Assembly: GCA_964554105.1 (NCBI GenBank) | Contig: CAZKNF010000010.1 | Coordinates: forward strand, 1-64,000 | From: CAZKNF01 sp964554105 | GTDB taxonomy: Bacteria; Bacteroidota; Rhodothermia; Rhodothermales; VXPQ01 | Direction: 5' to 3' | Length of the DNA stretch: 64,000 nt | Part shown: positions 46,244-57,044 of the stretch, one piece after another | How the letters are laid out: every line of letters begins with the position of its first letter | How positions within the stretch are numbered: the stretch's first letter is position 1 | Notes under the pieces: model-generated | Told to the model about the DNA's origin: nothing | What the model saw: the letters and a program-made list of their open reading frames with translations, nothing else | Databases searched by the model: none | Program-made: the position numbers and the translations under genes

Positions 46244-47281
46244 GTGGCCAGTAACCGCGTATCGATCAAGGACATCGCAACCGCGGCAGGTGTATCTCAT
46301 CCGACCGTTTCGCGGGCGCTCAACGACAGTTCGCTGGTCAGCAGGACTACGAGAGAGCGGATCCAGCGCCTGGCCGGGGAGATGGGCTACACTCCAGACG
46401 CCGTCGCCCAGAGCCTGCAGACGCGCCGGACCCACATCATCGGCCTGGTCGTGACTTCTATCGACGATCCGTTTTTTGCGGATGTAGTCAGGGGCGCCGA
46501 AGGGGAAGCACGTCCGGCGGGATTCAGCGTCTTCTTGAACTCGTCGCATAACGACGCGGATCAAGAGATCCAGGTAATCGAGACATTTCATCGCCAGCGC
46601 GTCGACGGCATCCTCGTGGCTTCTTCGCGCATAGGATCCAACCACATCGACTACCTGGCGCGCATCCGCGTACCGGTCGTCCTGGTTAACAGCGAGGCCG
46701 AGGGAGAATATGACTTCCTCCACTCGATCGCCGTTGACGACCGCGCTGGAGCACGGCAAGCGGTCGAACATCTGCTAGAGCTGGGGCATCGGCACATTGG
46801 ATATGTCGGACTCGGCAACCGGCCGAAATCCAACGCCCGGCGCCTCCGCGGTTATCACGACGCACTCCATGCCGCTGGAATTCAGCCGGGCAAGGAGTGG
46901 GTCCACGTGATCGAGCCTGTTCCGACGATCGACGACGGCGACGTCGCAGCGGGGGAGAAAGTCACGGAGCGGCTCCTCCGCACCGATGTCTCGGCAATTT
47001 TCTGCTACAACGATATGGTCGCCGTCGGCGCACTCCTCGCCTGCCGCCGTGCAGGTAGGTCCGTGCCCGACGCCCTCAGCATAATCGGCTTCGACGATAT
47101 AAACGTGGCACGATACGTCTGCCCTCCTCTGAGCACGGTCGTGCAGCCGAAGCGCCAGATGGGAGCAATGGCCATGCGGATGCTCATCGACCTGATCGAT
47201 TCCAAACCGGTCATCAATCAAGTGCTGGAGCCGGCCCTAATCTCGCGCGAAAGTACATCACGTATCAACGGCGCCCCATGA
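46244..47281 (+). CDS. LacI-family transcriptional regulator of inositol genes
   Basis: 345 residues. The N-terminal helix-turn-helix (SIKDIATAAGVSHPTVSRALND) and hinge (YTPDAVAQSLQTRRT) are typical LacI, and the rest is a periplasmic-binding-protein-like sensor (LVVTSIDDPFFADVVRGAE, IIGFDDINVARYVCPPLSTV). It probably represses the operon it heads and senses inositol or a catabolite; the effector is inferred from neighbours. The start is a GTG. Its TGA overlaps the ATG of the next gene by four bases. Confidence 0.92.
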   Translation: MASNRVSIKDIATAAGVSHPTVSRALNDSSLVSRTTRERIQRLAGEMGYTPDAVAQSLQTRRTHIIGLVVTSIDDPFFADVVRGAEGEARPAGFSVFLNSSHNDADQEIQVIETFHRQRVDGILVASSRIGSNHIDYLARIRVPVVLVNSEAEGEYDFLHSIAVDDRAGARQAVEHLLELGHRHIGYVGLGNRPKSNARRLRGYHDALHAAGIQPGKEWVHVIEPVPTIDDGDVAAGEKVTERLLRTDVSAIFCYNDMVAVGALLACRRAGRSVPDALSIIGFDDINVARYVCPPLSTVVQPKRQMGAMAMRMLIDLIDSKPVINQVLEPALISRESTSRINGAP

Positions 47282-48339
47282 TGGACGACCTCAACATTGC
47301 CGTCATTGGTCTCGCCCGCATGGGAAGGATTCATGCGCGTTCGATCGACGATCTGGAAGGCGCACGCCTCTTCGCCGTGGCAACGACGTCGCTTGCCAGC
47401 GAGGTCCATTTTCTGGCGGACTACGATGTACCGCACGTATTCGACGATGCTCGAGATGCGTTCGCGCTTGAAGAGGTCGATGCCGTAGTGATCGCCACGC
47501 CAACCGACACGCACAGAGACCTGGTAATTGCCGCGGCGGAGGCAGGGAAGGCGATCTTCTGCGAAAAGCCGCTCGCGCTCTCGCTGGACGACACCCACCG
47601 GATGCTCGAAGCCGTCGAGCGTGCCGCCGTTCCCCTGCAGGTGGGCTTCATGCGCCGGTATGACCCACAGTATATTCGGGCAAAGGCGGCCATCGAGGCC
47701 GGCGACATCGGCCGGCCGGTGACGTTCAAAAGCGTAGGCCGCGATCCATCTTGTCCGCACGTGGAGTTCGCCAACCCCGCCCGGAGCGGCGGTCTGATCG
47801 TCGACATGGCCATCCATGACATGGATCTGGCCCGCTGGCTTATGGGTGTCGAAATCGAGCGGGTGACGGCGGAGGGAACGGTAATGGTCTGCAGCGATCT
47901 CCGCGCCGCAGGCGATATCGATAATGCCGTGATCAATCTTAGATTCGAAAGCGGCGCTATCGGCAACGTAGAAGTCAGTCGAAACGCGTTCTATGGATAC
48001 GACATTCGGACGGAAGTCCTGGGTTCGAAGGCCGCCGTCAAAGTAGGGGGCGACGAATTGAACGATCGCTTGCTGCTCTCAGCGGAGCGTCCGATAGGCG
48101 GTGCGATCAGTGGGGCGGGAGATTATCTCACCAGGCGGTTTGGGACTGCATACAGGGACGAGATTCGGGATTTCCTGAGGTGCATCCGCGAGAAGCGCCA
48201 ACCCACATCGAGTGGAGCCGATGCACTCGCCGCATTCGAAATCAGTCTGGCGGCGACGTATGCGGCCGAAACCGGCGAGTGCGTTTACCTCGAAGACGTC
48301 AGGCGCGGATGGACACCTGAAGCCATGGAGCATTCGTGA
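47278..48339 (+). CDS. iolG: Inositol dehydrogenase-like Gfo/Idh oxidoreductase, first copy
   Basis: This 353-residue NAD-dependent dehydrogenase resembles IolG: ATPTDTHRDLVIAAAEAGKAIFCEKPLAL, QVGFMRRYDPQYIRAK, and the catalytic-site MAIHDMDLARWLMG. Its nucleotide loop is IGLARMGRIHA, where the usual middle glycine (GxGxxG) is alanine. It should oxidise myo-inositol or a related inositol to the ketone. It starts four bases inside the lacI gene (ATGA) and ends with a GTGA overlap with iolB. A second IolG lies at the operon's end, so the two may handle different inositol isomers. Confidence 0.85.
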   Translation: MMDDLNIAVIGLARMGRIHARSIDDLEGARLFAVATTSLASEVHFLADYDVPHVFDDARDAFALEEVDAVVIATPTDTHRDLVIAAAEAGKAIFCEKPLALSLDDTHRMLEAVERAAVPLQVGFMRRYDPQYIRAKAAIEAGDIGRPVTFKSVGRDPSCPHVEFANPARSGGLIVDMAIHDMDLARWLMGVEIERVTAEGTVMVCSDLRAAGDIDNAVINLRFESGAIGNVEVSRNAFYGYDIRTEVLGSKAAVKVGGDELNDRLLLSAERPIGGAISGAGDYLTRRFGTAYRDEIRDFLRCIREKRQPTSSGADALAAFEISLAATYAAETGECVYLEDVRRGWTPEAMEHS

Positions 48340-49250
48340 AACAATCAGCAGCTATGCAATACGACGCCGACAACCTGATCGTCCACCCCACTGAATCAGG
48401 CGATGACCCCATCATCGTCGACGTCACGCCAGATCGCGCGGGTTGGGACTACATTCATTTCCAGGCGCGTCGGCTGCGGGCCGGAGATTCCTGGAAAGGC
48501 GAGACGGCAGGACACGAGCTCGCTATCGTGCTGCTGGGAGGCAGGGTCGACGTCGAGACGAGTCGCGGGACATGGGAGGATGTCGGCAGCCGCACCAACG
48601 TCTTCGCGGGGCCGCCGCATGCTGTCTATCTGCCGCGAGGCACGGCATTCACGGTGGAGGCCGGCACGAACGCCCAGTTCGCCGTCGCATGGGTCCGTAC
48701 AGACCAAGATCATCCACCAAAACTCATTACGCCCGGTGACGTCGCCGTCGAAGTGCGCGGTGGGGACAACGTCACGCGGCAGATCAACGGAATCATACCA
48801 CCTGGATTCGATTGCCACCGCCTCGTCGTCGTGGAGGTCTATACGCCGAGCGGGGGATGGTCGAGCTATCCGCCTCACAAGCACGACGTCCACAAGACGG
48901 CCGACGACGGAACCATCATCGAAGCGGATCTCGAGGAGATCTATTATTATCAGATCGACCGGCCGGACGGCTATGCGTATCAGCGGATCTACACAGATCC
49001 GGAGTCCCCGCTCGATCGTGCCGGTAATCCGATAGACGCACTGGTGCTCGCGAGGCACAACGACGTGGTGCTCGTCCCGGAGGGCTATCATCCGGTGGTG
49101 AGCGCACCCGGTTATACGACCTATTATCTCAATGTGCTCGCAGGCAGTGCGCAGTCGCTCGCCAACAGCGACGATCCGCGCTACGCGTGGGTAAAGGAGA
49201 CCTACTCGGGCCGCAACGCCGCGATTCCTATCTACGAGGTGCCGTCGTGA
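48336..49250 (+). CDS. iolB: 5-deoxy-glucuronate isomerase
   Basis: 304 residues of the IolB bicupin family: HFQARRLRAGDSWKG, PRGTAFTVEAGTNAQFAVAW, and the metal-binding YPPHKHDVHKTADDGTIIEADLEEIYYYQID, PEGYHPVVSAPGYTTYYLNVLAG. It isomerises 5-deoxy-glucuronate to 2-deoxy-5-keto-gluconate, the fourth step of inositol breakdown. A GTG start overlaps the upstream stop by four bases (GTGA), and its own stop overlaps the iolC start in the same way. Confidence 0.95.
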   Translation: MKQSAAMQYDADNLIVHPTESGDDPIIVDVTPDRAGWDYIHFQARRLRAGDSWKGETAGHELAIVLLGGRVDVETSRGTWEDVGSRTNVFAGPPHAVYLPRGTAFTVEAGTNAQFAVAWVRTDQDHPPKLITPGDVAVEVRGGDNVTRQINGIIPPGFDCHRLVVVEVYTPSGGWSSYPPHKHDVHKTADDGTIIEADLEEIYYYQIDRPDGYAYQRIYTDPESPLDRAGNPIDALVLARHNDVVLVPEGYHPVVSAPGYTTYYLNVLAGSAQSLANSDDPRYAWVKETYSGRNAAIPIYEVPS

Positions 49251-50254
49251 GCACGTATGATCTTCTGACTATGGGTCGATCCTCGATAGACCTCTACGCC
49301 AACGACGTGGGATCGCCGTTCGAGGAGATCAAGAACTTTGCGGCGTATGTCGGCGGCTCGCCTACAAACATCAGCGTGGGGGCGAATCGTCTCGGGCTGA
49401 GAACCGCACTGCTGACAGCCTTCGGAGAAGATCCGGTCGGGGATTTCTTGCAGAAGTTTCTTGACGATGAGGGGGTCGAAACGCGCTTCATCCCCCGAAA
49501 GCCGGGACACCGGTCGAGCGCAGTCGTTCTCGGCATCGAGCCGCCCGACCGCTTTCCCCTCGTGTATTATCGAGACAACTGCGCCGACATCGAATTGACG
49601 ATCGACGACGTTCTTTCCGCTCCGATCGACGACGTCAGCGCGTTCGAATTCGCAGGTACGAACCTGAGCAAAGATCCGAGCCGAAGTGCGACGCTTTTTG
49701 CAGCGGAACGGGTACGCACGTCGGGTGGCAGCGTCGTCTTCGACCTCGATTTTCGGCCAGATCAGTGGCACGATCCACGTGCCTACGGCGTCGCGGCAAG
49801 GTCGGCCCTGCGGCTGGTTGACGTCGTGCTCGGTACACAGGACGAGATAAAGGCTTCCGTGCTGACCGATCCGCAGCAGGTACACGTGACGCATTCTCAA
49901 GTATCGGATACGCGAGTCGCCGGTAACGTCGAGGAGGCGGTGGAAGCGCTGCTCCAGCTCGGGCCAGGGGCGGTCATTGAAAAGCGCGGGGCGGATGGTG
50001 CACGCATACACCTGGCCGGCGGGTCTCAAATCGAGGCGGCCGGATTTCCCGTCGACGTCTACAATATCCTCGGTGCAGGCGACGCGTTCGCTGCGGGGTT
50101 TCTCTACGGCTACGTCCATGATTGGGACTGGCGAAAATCCGCCCGCCTCGGGAATGCGTGCGGCGCCATCGTTGTGACCTCGCACGGCTGCGCCAACTTC
50201 ATGCCCACCTATGACGAGGCCATAGCTTTCGCGAATGAGCGAGGAGGACTTTGA
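49247..50254 (+). CDS. iolC: 5-dehydro-2-deoxygluconokinase
   Basis: 335 residues of the PfkB/ribokinase family. LLTMGRSSIDLYANDVG, FAAYVGGSPTNISVGANRLGL and the catalytic GAGDAFAAGFLYG are present. It phosphorylates 2-deoxy-5-keto-gluconate. The start is the GTG at 49247, which overlaps the iolB stop by four bases and gives the family N-terminus; an ATG 60 bases upstream lies inside iolB and adds unrelated residues. Unlike many IolC proteins it has no fused aldolase (DUF2090) domain, so the next enzyme, IolJ, must be elsewhere. Confidence 0.93.
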   Translation: MSTYDLLTMGRSSIDLYANDVGSPFEEIKNFAAYVGGSPTNISVGANRLGLRTALLTAFGEDPVGDFLQKFLDDEGVETRFIPRKPGHRSSAVVLGIEPPDRFPLVYYRDNCADIELTIDDVLSAPIDDVSAFEFAGTNLSKDPSRSATLFAAERVRTSGGSVVFDLDFRPDQWHDPRAYGVAARSALRLVDVVLGTQDEIKASVLTDPQQVHVTHSQVSDTRVAGNVEEAVEALLQLGPGAVIEKRGADGARIHLAGGSQIEAAGFPVDVYNILGAGDAFAAGFLYGYVHDWDWRKSARLGNACGAIVVTSHGCANFMPTYDEAIAFANERGGL

Positions 50255-50257
50255 TCA

Positions 50258-52150
50258 ATGCAGAGCATTCGACTAACGACGTCTCAGGCGATCATCAAAT
50301 ATTTGAAGAACCAGCACGTCGAGCGCGACGGGCATGAGCAGCCTTTCTTTGCGGGATGTTTTGGGATCTTCGGTCATGGAAATGTCGCGGGTATCGGTCA
50401 GGCGCTGCAGCAGGAGATCGAGTTCCGCTACTATCAGTCGCGCAACGAACAGGCGATGGTGCACACGGCGGCCGCCTTTGCGAAGATGAAGAATCGACTG
50501 CAGACGTTCGCCTGTACGTCGTCGATCGGTCCCGGCGCCACGAATATGATCACAGGTGCGTCCGTGGCAACTATCAACCGCCTGCCGGTGCTGTTGCTTC
50601 CGGGCGATATTTTTGCGCGGCGCAACGTGGCGCCCGTGCTGCAGCAGCTCGAGTCGGAGCACTCCCAGGACGTTTCTGTGAACGACTGCTTTAAGCCGGT
50701 CAGCAGATACTGGGATCGCATCAATCGGCCCGAACAGATCCTGACTGCGCTGCCCGATGCGATGCGCGTCTTAACGAGTCCGGCCGACACGGGCACCGTC
50801 ACGCTCAGCCTCCCGCAGGACGTGCAGGCTGAGGCATTCGACTATCCGGTGGAGCTTTTCAGCCGACGAGTCTGGACGATCGCTCGAAACCGACCCGATC
50901 GCGAGATGCTGAAGCGGGCTGCGCGGTGGATTCGCGAGAGCAAGCGACCGATGATCGTTGCGGGCGGCGGCGTTATCTACAGTGAAGCGACCGGCGCCTT
51001 AGCGGAGTTCGTCAATCGCACCGGTGTTCCCGTCGGGGAGACCATGGCCGGAAAGGGGAGTCTTCGCTTCGATCATCCGGCGAATCTCGGCGCCGTGGGC
51101 GTCACCGGGACGTTCGCTGCCAACACCATCGCTCGAAGCGCCGATCTCGTGATCGGCATCGGCACCAGATACAGCGACTTCACTACGGCGAGCAAGACGG
51201 CATTCGAGAACCCGGAGGTCCGCTTCATCAACATCAATGTGGCCGAGTTTGACGCATACAAGCACAACGCGCTGCCGCTCGTCGGCGATGCGCGTGTCGT
51301 GCTGGAAGACCTCGACGCGATGCTCGACGGATGGCGCGCCGACGAGGCACACCGCACCGAAGCCGCGCGGCTGCACGATGAGTGGGAAGAGGAAGTCGAC
51401 CGCATCTTCGCGATTCGCCACGAGCCGCTTCCAAGTCAGGGCGAATTGATCGGCGCCGTCAACGAGCAAGGCGATCCTGAAGCCGTGATGGTCTGTGCTG
51501 CCGGCAGTCTTCCCGGCGACCTCCACAAATTGTGGCGCACACGCCATCCGAAGCAATATCACCTCGAATACGGCTTTAGCACGATGGGATACGAGATCGC
51601 CGGCGGCCTCGGCATCAAAATGGCGGACCCGACGCGAGAAGTGTACGTCCTGGTCGGTGACGGCAGCTATCTCATGCTCTCGGCGGATATCATCACGTCG
51701 ATTCAGGAGGGATATAAGCTGACGATCGTCCTCATGGACAACAGCGGCTTCAAGAGCATCGGCGCGTTGAGCCGCTCGTTGGGACAGGATGGATTCGGCA
51801 CACGCTACGCATACCCAGCCGACGGTGCGCTGCCGGGTGACGGCGTCTCGAACGTCGACACGCTGCCGGTCGATCTCGCATTGAACGCCGAGAGCCTCGG
51901 TGCACAAGTGCTGCGCTGCGACTCCTACGACGACCTGGTTGATGCGCTCGATCGGGCGAAGTCAATTGAAAGGACGACTGTCATTTATATCCAGAACGAT
52001 CGATACGAAGATGTCCCTGGATATCAGAGCTGGTGGGACGTACCAGTGGCCGAGGTCAGCGACCGTGCATCGGTCGCCGAAGCCCGCCGAGAATGGGAAA
52101 TTATGCGCACAAAAGAACGCTACTTTCCGGCATCTGACGACCACCTTTGA
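50258..52150 (+). CDS. iolD: 3D-(3,5/4)-trihydroxycyclohexane-1,2-dione acylhydrolase
   Basis: This 630-residue thiamin-diphosphate enzyme shows [20 protein letters not shown] start ([15 protein letters not shown]), [16 protein letters not shown] and the ThDP-binding [19 protein letters not shown]. It opens the ring of the trihydroxy-dione formed by IolE, giving 5-deoxy-glucuronate for IolB. GAGGAGG lies 10 bases before the ATG, and only three bases separate it from the iolC stop. Full length relative to IolD. Confidence 0.95.
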   Translation: MQSIRLTTSQAIIKYLKNQHVERDGHEQPFFAGCFGIFGHGNVAGIGQALQQEIEFRYYQSRNEQAMVHTAAAFAKMKNRLQTFACTSSIGPGATNMITGASVATINRLPVLLLPGDIFARRNVAPVLQQLESEHSQDVSVNDCFKPVSRYWDRINRPEQILTALPDAMRVLTSPADTGTVTLSLPQDVQAEAFDYPVELFSRRVWTIARNRPDREMLKRAARWIRESKRPMIVAGGGVIYSEATGALAEFVNRTGVPVGETMAGKGSLRFDHPANLGAVGVTGTFAANTIARSADLVIGIGTRYSDFTTASKTAFENPEVRFININVAEFDAYKHNALPLVGDARVVLEDLDAMLDGWRADEAHRTEAARLHDEWEEEVDRIFAIRHEPLPSQGELIGAVNEQGDPEAVMVCAAGSLPGDLHKLWRTRHPKQYHLEYGFSTMGYEIAGGLGIKMADPTREVYVLVGDGSYLMLSADIITSIQEGYKLTIVLMDNSGFKSIGALSRSLGQDGFGTRYAYPADGALPGDGVSNVDTLPVDLALNAESLGAQVLRCDSYDDLVDALDRAKSIERTTVIYIQNDRYEDVPGYQSWWDVPVAEVSDRASVAEARREWEIMRTKERYFPASDDHL

Positions 52151-52166
52151 TTGTGAGTTGATTGCT

Positions 52167-53132
52167 ATGATTCCTTTACGAACCCTCGTCCTACTCATCC
52201 TGCTCGCCACCGTCGGCTGCAGCCGAGCGACCAGCGATGATGCGAATGATCGCCCCGCGCTCCGCATCGTATTTGTGACGCACGGGCAGGCGTCGGATCC
52301 GTTCTGGAACGTCGTGCAAAACGGCGCTCACCAGGCGGCGTCCGATCTCGGCGCTCGAGTTGAGTACCAGGCGCCCGAGTCGTTCGACATGGTCGCGATG
52401 TCACAGCTGATTGACGCGACGGTCGCCTCCTCGCCCGACGGACTGGTCATCAGCATGCCCGACGCCGACGCGCTGAGCGGCTCGGTCGGCAAAGCAATCG
52501 CCGCCGGCATCCCGGTCATCTCCATCAATTCCGGATATGACGTGGCCGAAGAACTCGGGGTGATGGCACACGTCGGTCAAACGGAATACGAGGCGGGATT
52601 CGGAGGCGGTGAGCGCCTCGCGGAAGCGGGCGTCACCTACGCTTTCTGCATCAACTCGGAAGTAGGCAACTCGGCGCTCGATCTCCGATGCCAGGGTGTC
52701 TCCGATGCCATGCAGGATGCCGGTGCACGAGCCGAGGTGCTTGCAGTAGAGATGGGCGATCCGACGGAAACGCAGCAGCGCATCGAAGCCGGCCTCTCGT
52801 CCAATCCCGACGTCGACGGCATCATCACCCTCGGCCCCACCAGCGCGCTGCCTGCCATTCGGGCGCTCCGCTCGGCCGATCTGCTCGGCGACCTGACATT
52901 TGCGACATTCGACGTATCCCCGGAAATACTGGACGCTATCGAAAATGGTGACGTACTCTTCGCGATCGACCAGCAGCCCTATCTACAGGGTTACATGCCC
53001 GTCGTGCTGCTCGCCCTCAGGCTGCGGAATGAGAATACGGTGGCGAACGACGTCGTCCGAACAGGGCCCGGTTTCATCACGATCGACAACGTAGAACGAC
53101 TCCGGGAACTGAGCCTCGCAGGCACCCGCTGA
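52167..53132 (+). CDS. Sugar/inositol ABC transporter substrate-binding lipoprotein (FrcB/IbpA-like)
   Basis: 321 residues. The lipobox LLATVGC near residue 18 makes it a lipoprotein, so the binding protein is membrane-anchored. The mature part is a ribose-type (Peripla_BP_4) sensor: [41 protein letters not shown] and a late [18 protein letters not shown], which is close to FrcB/IbpA. The ATG at 52167 follows iolD by 16 bases. The open frame extends upstream to 51900 within iolD, but that part has no family resemblance. Presumed to bind myo-inositol. Confidence 0.88.
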   Translation: MIPLRTLVLLILLATVGCSRATSDDANDRPALRIVFVTHGQASDPFWNVVQNGAHQAASDLGARVEYQAPESFDMVAMSQLIDATVASSPDGLVISMPDADALSGSVGKAIAAGIPVISINSGYDVAEELGVMAHVGQTEYEAGFGGGERLAEAGVTYAFCINSEVGNSALDLRCQGVSDAMQDAGARAEVLAVEMGDPTETQQRIEAGLSSNPDVDGIITLGPTSALPAIRALRSADLLGDLTFATFDVSPEILDAIENGDVLFAIDQQPYLQGYMPVVLLALRLRNENTVANDVVRTGPGFITIDNVERLRELSLAGTR

Positions 53133-53133
53133 G

Positions 53134-54177
53134 ATGAGCACACAGGTACACGCCGACGAGCGGCTCCTGGAGACATCTCTGCTCAGTAGGCTGGTCGCAC
53201 GGCCGGAGCTCGGCGCAGTGGCGGGTGCGCTGGTGGTGTGGATTTTCTTCGCCGTCATCGCCGGTGACCGCGGCTTTCTCTCACTGGGAGGAGCTGCTAC
53301 CTATCTGGAGGTGTCGGCGGAGCTGGGCATTCTGGCGATCGCCGTGGCGCTGCTCATGATCGGAGGGGAATTCGACCTGTCGGTCGGATCCATGATCGGT
53401 GCCAGCGGCATGCTGCTCACGATCCTCTCCGTTCAGTATGGATGGAGTCTGTGGGCGGCGCTTATCGCCGTGCTCGCCTTCGCCGTGCTTGCGGGGCTGT
53501 TCAACGGCTATCTCGTCATCCGAACGGGTCTGCCGTCGTTCATCGTCACGCTCGCAACGCTGTTCATCTTCCGCGGCGCAACCATAGGGCTGACACGACT
53601 CATCACCGGCCGCACCCAGATCGGCGGCTTATCGCGCGTGCCGGGATATGATTCAGCGCATACCGTTTTTGCGAGTGAGATTTCCATCGGCGGGGCGGGA
53701 TTTCCGATCTCGATTGTATGGTGGATCGGCCTGGCCGGCATCGCCACGTGGGTGCTGCGCCGAACGGCGTTCGGCAATTGGATCTACGGTGCAGGCGGCG
53801 ACGCGCATGCCGCCCGCAGCGCCGGCGTGCCCGTGGCGCGCGTAAAGGTGACGCTCTTCGTATTGACGGCCGTAGCCGCCAGTCTCGTCGGGGTCATCCA
53901 GACGGTGGCATTCACCGGAGCGGACGTTTTGCGCGGTGAGCTCCGCGAGTTTTTCGCAATCATCGTCGTCGTCATCGGTGGGACGCTGCTGACGGGAGGA
54001 TACGGATCGGCGATCGGCGCCATTTTTGGCGCGCTCATATTCGGGATGGTGCGCCAGGGAATCGTCTTCAGCGGGGTCGACGCCGACTGGTTTCAGGTTT
54101 TCCTCGGCGGCATGCTCCTCCTCGCCGTGCTCATCAACAACTGGGTCCGGCGCCGGGCCATGGAGGTGCGCCGATGA
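53134..54177 (+). CDS. ABC sugar/inositol permease (RbsC/FrcC-like)
   Basis: A 347-residue permease with about ten membrane helices. [47 protein letters not shown] and [24 protein letters not shown] are the RbsC/FrcC hallmarks. Paired with the preceding binding lipoprotein and the following ATPase it forms an FrcBCA-type importer. It begins one base after the stop of the previous gene and its TGA overlaps the next ATG (ATGA), so translation is coupled. Confidence 0.93.
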   Translation: MSTQVHADERLLETSLLSRLVARPELGAVAGALVVWIFFAVIAGDRGFLSLGGAATYLEVSAELGILAIAVALLMIGGEFDLSVGSMIGASGMLLTILSVQYGWSLWAALIAVLAFAVLAGLFNGYLVIRTGLPSFIVTLATLFIFRGATIGLTRLITGRTQIGGLSRVPGYDSAHTVFASEISIGGAGFPISIVWWIGLAGIATWVLRRTAFGNWIYGAGGDAHAARSAGVPVARVKVTLFVLTAVAASLVGVIQTVAFTGADVLRGELREFFAIIVVVIGGTLLTGGYGSAIGAIFGALIFGMVRQGIVFSGVDADWFQVFLGGMLLLAVLINNWVRRRAMEVRR

Positions 54178-55016
54178 ATGATGAAAGCACACGTGACCCA
54201 GCCGCGAGACCGACTCCCGGCGAAGCGGCGGCCGCGCCCCTCATCGAGCTGCGAGGGGTGTCGAAATACTTCGGCAATGTCGTCGCCCTCAATGACGTAT
54301 CCCTGACCGTGCACAGCGGTGAGGTCATGTGTCTTCTGGGCGATAATGGAGCAGGAAAGTCGACGCTCATAAAATGCATGTCAGGCGTACACCCACCTGA
54401 TGAAGGCCGCCTGCTCGTCGACGGACGCGACGTGACATTCGCTTCTCCCCGCGAGGCGCTCGATCTGGGTATTGCCACGGTATACCAGGATCTCGCCATG
54501 ATTCCGCTCCTGAGCATCGCCCGCAATTTCTTCCTGGGCGCTGAACCCACCGTCGGATGGGGGCCGTTCCGGAGGCTGGACGTGCGCATGGCGGATGCCG
54601 TCACGCGAGAAGAGCTCGGACGCATGGGAATCGATATCCGTGACACGTCACAGCCGGTCGGAACCCTCTCCGGCGGGGAGCGGCAGTCGGTCGCGATCGC
54701 ACGCGCTGTTCACTTCGGCGCGCGGCTGCTGATTCTAGACGAGCCGACCTCCGCCCTCGGCGTTAAAGAGGCCGGCATCGTACTGAAGTACATCGCGCGA
54801 GCGCGTGCACGCGGCGTCGGTGTCGTCTTCATCACGCACAATATCCACCATGCCTACCCCATCGGAAATCGGTTTACGATTCTAAACCGGGGCCGGAGCT
54901 ATGGAACGTTCAATCGATCTGAAATCAGCCGCGAGAAGATGCTCAGCTTGATGGCCGGGGGCGAGGAACTGGCGGAGCTAGGCGATGAACTCGACGAATT
55001 TGACCGGGGCCTATGA
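54174..55016 (+). CDS. ABC ATPase, single domain (FrcA-like)
   Basis: This 280-residue ATPase contains a single nucleotide-binding domain: Walker [14 protein letters not shown], signature [15 protein letters not shown], Walker [13 protein letters not shown] and the switch His in [12 protein letters not shown]. Most sugar importers of the RbsA group have two such domains in one chain; the single-domain, 260-280-residue form is that of FrcA. It should dimerise to drive the inositol importer. Start and end overlap neighbours by four bases (ATGA). The C-terminus is unusually acidic ([18 protein letters not shown]). Confidence 0.93.
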   Translation: MNDESTRDPAARPTPGEAAAAPLIELRGVSKYFGNVVALNDVSLTVHSGEVMCLLGDNGAGKSTLIKCMSGVHPPDEGRLLVDGRDVTFASPREALDLGIATVYQDLAMIPLLSIARNFFLGAEPTVGWGPFRRLDVRMADAVTREELGRMGIDIRDTSQPVGTLSGGERQSVAIARAVHFGARLLILDEPTSALGVKEAGIVLKYIARARARGVGVVFITHNIHHAYPIGNRFTILNRGRSYGTFNRSEISREKMLSLMAGGEELAELGDELDEFDRGL

Positions 55017-55981
55017 CGATTTCCGACAATGCACACGGCCTGGTTGATCGATCTGATTTTCGGATCGGCAATGCGCCCTGCTCGTGGGGCACGCTCGAGT
55101 TTGGTGGATTTAGCGAAAGTGAGATCGGGCACGACCAGATGCTCGACGAGCTCGTCGATACCGGATACGAGGGCACGGAGCTTGGAGACTGGGGTTTCAT
55201 GCCGACGGATCCTGACGCGCTCCGCGCAGAATTGACGCGTCGTGGGCTGACGATGCTCGGTGCATTCGTGCCGGTTGCATTCGCGCAAACGGACGCACAC
55301 AATGCAGGAGAGGCCGCTGCGCTCAACGTCGCCCGGCTTCTCGCCGCCGTGGCGGATGTCGGCGATCCGGCGCACAATCCGTTCGTCGTGCTTGCCGATG
55401 AAAATGGCTCGCATCCTGTGCGCACGGCCAATGCGGGCCGAACCACGCCGGACATGATGCTCGACGACACCGGATGGAAGGTGTTTGCGGCCGGAGTCGA
55501 CCGAATCGCACGAACTGTCCACGACGACACGGGCCTCTCGTGCGTATTCCATCCGCATTGCGCCGGCTTCGTCGAGACGCCTGCCGAGATCCAGCGACTG
55601 ATGGATCACACCGATCCCGATCTCGTGGGTCTCGTCTTCGACACCGGACACTACGCGTTCGGATCCGGCGAATGCGACAGCGTGCCGGACGGGCTTCGCC
55701 GATTCGCCGCTCGAATCCGGTACATGCATTTCAAGGATTGCAGCGCCGCCACGGCTGCCCGTTCGCGGAGTGAGGAATGGGATTATTTCACGTCGCTGGA
55801 GCACGGACTTTTCTGCGAGCTGGGCGACGGATGCATCGATTTTCGATCCGTCATGGAGGCGTTGCGCGAGATTGAGTATCACGGATGGATTGTCGTCGAA
55901 CAGGACGTTCTGCCCGGTATGGGCGCACCACGGGAAAGCGCCGAACGCAACCGCCGTTTTTTAAGAAGACTCGGGCTCTGA
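55013..55981 (+). CDS. iolE: Inosose dehydratase-like TIM-barrel protein (IolE family)
   Basis: 322 residues of the xylose-isomerase-like TIM barrel. [61 protein letters not shown] and a late WIVVEQD match IolE, with the His and Asp/Glu metal ligands present. It dehydrates scyllo-inosose to the trihydroxy-dione used by IolD. It follows the ABC ATPase with a four-base overlap (ATGA). Only two bases separate its stop (TGA) from the second iolG. Confidence 0.92.
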   Translation: MTISDNAHGLVDRSDFRIGNAPCSWGTLEFGGFSESEIGHDQMLDELVDTGYEGTELGDWGFMPTDPDALRAELTRRGLTMLGAFVPVAFAQTDAHNAGEAAALNVARLLAAVADVGDPAHNPFVVLADENGSHPVRTANAGRTTPDMMLDDTGWKVFAAGVDRIARTVHDDTGLSCVFHPHCAGFVETPAEIQRLMDHTDPDLVGLVFDTGHYAFGSGECDSVPDGLRRFAARIRYMHFKDCSAATAARSRSEEWDYFTSLEHGLFCELGDGCIDFRSVMEALREIEYHGWIVVEQDVLPGMGAPRESAERNRRFLRRLGL

Positions 55982-55984
55982 TAC

Positions 55985-57004
55985 ATGCAGACGGAACTGG
56001 CAGTAGGACTCATCGGAGCGGGGCGCATCGGGCGAATTCACGCCGCCAACGTCGCGCATCGCGTTAGACGAGCACGCCTCGTAGCCGTCGCCGACGTGGA
56101 CGAGGCATCGGCCGTGGAGTGCGCCAGAGAATTCGGCGCCGTGTCTGCTGGCGTCGATTACCGTGCGGTGCTCGACGACCAGTCGATCGATGCCGTCGCC
56201 GTTTGTTCTTCCACGGACACGCACGCGGAGATCATCGAAGCCGCAGCGGACGCCGGCAAACACATATTCTGCGAGAAACCGATCTCGCTCGATCTTTCGG
56301 CGATCGACCGCGCCCTCGCAGGCGTCGAGGCAGCTGGTGTTGCGCTGCAGATCGGCTTTAACCGGAGGTTTGATGCGAACTACCGGCGCCTTCGCGACGC
56401 GGTCGTCGACGGGGAGATCGGCGATCCACATATCCTACACCTGATCAGCCGGGATCCTTCGCCGCCTCCGATCGAATATGTGCGGCGCTCCGGTGGGATG
56501 TTCGTCGACATGACGATTCACGACTTCGACATGGCGCGATTTCTCATCGGGAGTGAGGTTGAAGAGGTGTTTACCGCGGCGGCCGTGCGCCTTGACCCGC
56601 GGATCGCCGACGCCGGCGACGTGGATACCGCCGTCATCATCCTCCGCTTTCGGAACGGCACCATCGGCACGATCGACAACAGCCGAAAGGCGGTCTACGG
56701 ATACGATCAACGTGCGGAGATCTTCGGCAGCGACGGCAGCATCCGCACCGACAACATGTATCCGAATGCCGCGATCTTGAGCGGTCCGCGATCGGTCACA
56801 CGCGACCTGCCGCTTCACTTTTTCCTCGAGCGCTACTCGGAAAGCTACGTCGAAGAGATGCGTGCCTTCGTCGAGGCCGTGATCGACGGTGGTAAAGTCG
56901 TAGCAGTAACCGGAAAGGACGGGCGGATCCCCGTCGTGATGGGACTAGCCGCGCGACGATCGTACGATGAAAACAGACCCGTTCGGCTGAGCGAGATTAC
57001 CTGA
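55985..57004 (+). CDS. iolG: Inositol 2-dehydrogenase, second copy
   Basis: 339 residues. The nucleotide loop is intact, IGAGRIGRIHAANV, with EKPISLDLSAIDRAL and GFNRRFDANYRRLRDAV, then MTIHDFDMARFLIGSEVEEV where the Asp-His proton relay sits, the classical IolG pattern. It oxidises myo-inositol to scyllo-inosose with NAD, first step of the pathway. It is closer to characterised IolG than the first copy and closes the operon. Just after its stop is a short hairpin (57008-57028). Confidence 0.93.
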   Translation: MQTELAVGLIGAGRIGRIHAANVAHRVRRARLVAVADVDEASAVECAREFGAVSAGVDYRAVLDDQSIDAVAVCSSTDTHAEIIEAAADAGKHIFCEKPISLDLSAIDRALAGVEAAGVALQIGFNRRFDANYRRLRDAVVDGEIGDPHILHLISRDPSPPPIEYVRRSGGMFVDMTIHDFDMARFLIGSEVEEVFTAAAVRLDPRIADAGDVDTAVIILRFRNGTIGTIDNSRKAVYGYDQRAEIFGSDGSIRTDNMYPNAAILSGPRSVTRDLPLHFFLERYSESYVEEMRAFVEAVIDGGKVVAVTGKDGRIPVVMGLAARRSYDENRPVRLSEIT

Positions 57005-57007
57005 CAC

Positions 57008-57028
57008 CCGCGAGGCGGCCCCTCGTGG
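57008..57028. terminator. Weak hairpin at the convergent end of the inositol operon
   Basis: CCGCGAGG (57008-57015) can pair with CCTCGTGG (57021-57028) over eight positions (one G-T pair), loop of five. There is no T-tract, so it is a possible but unproven terminator between the inositol operon and the convergent membrane-protein gene. Confidence 0.35.
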
Positions 57029-57044
57029 ACGTTCTTGTGAAACG

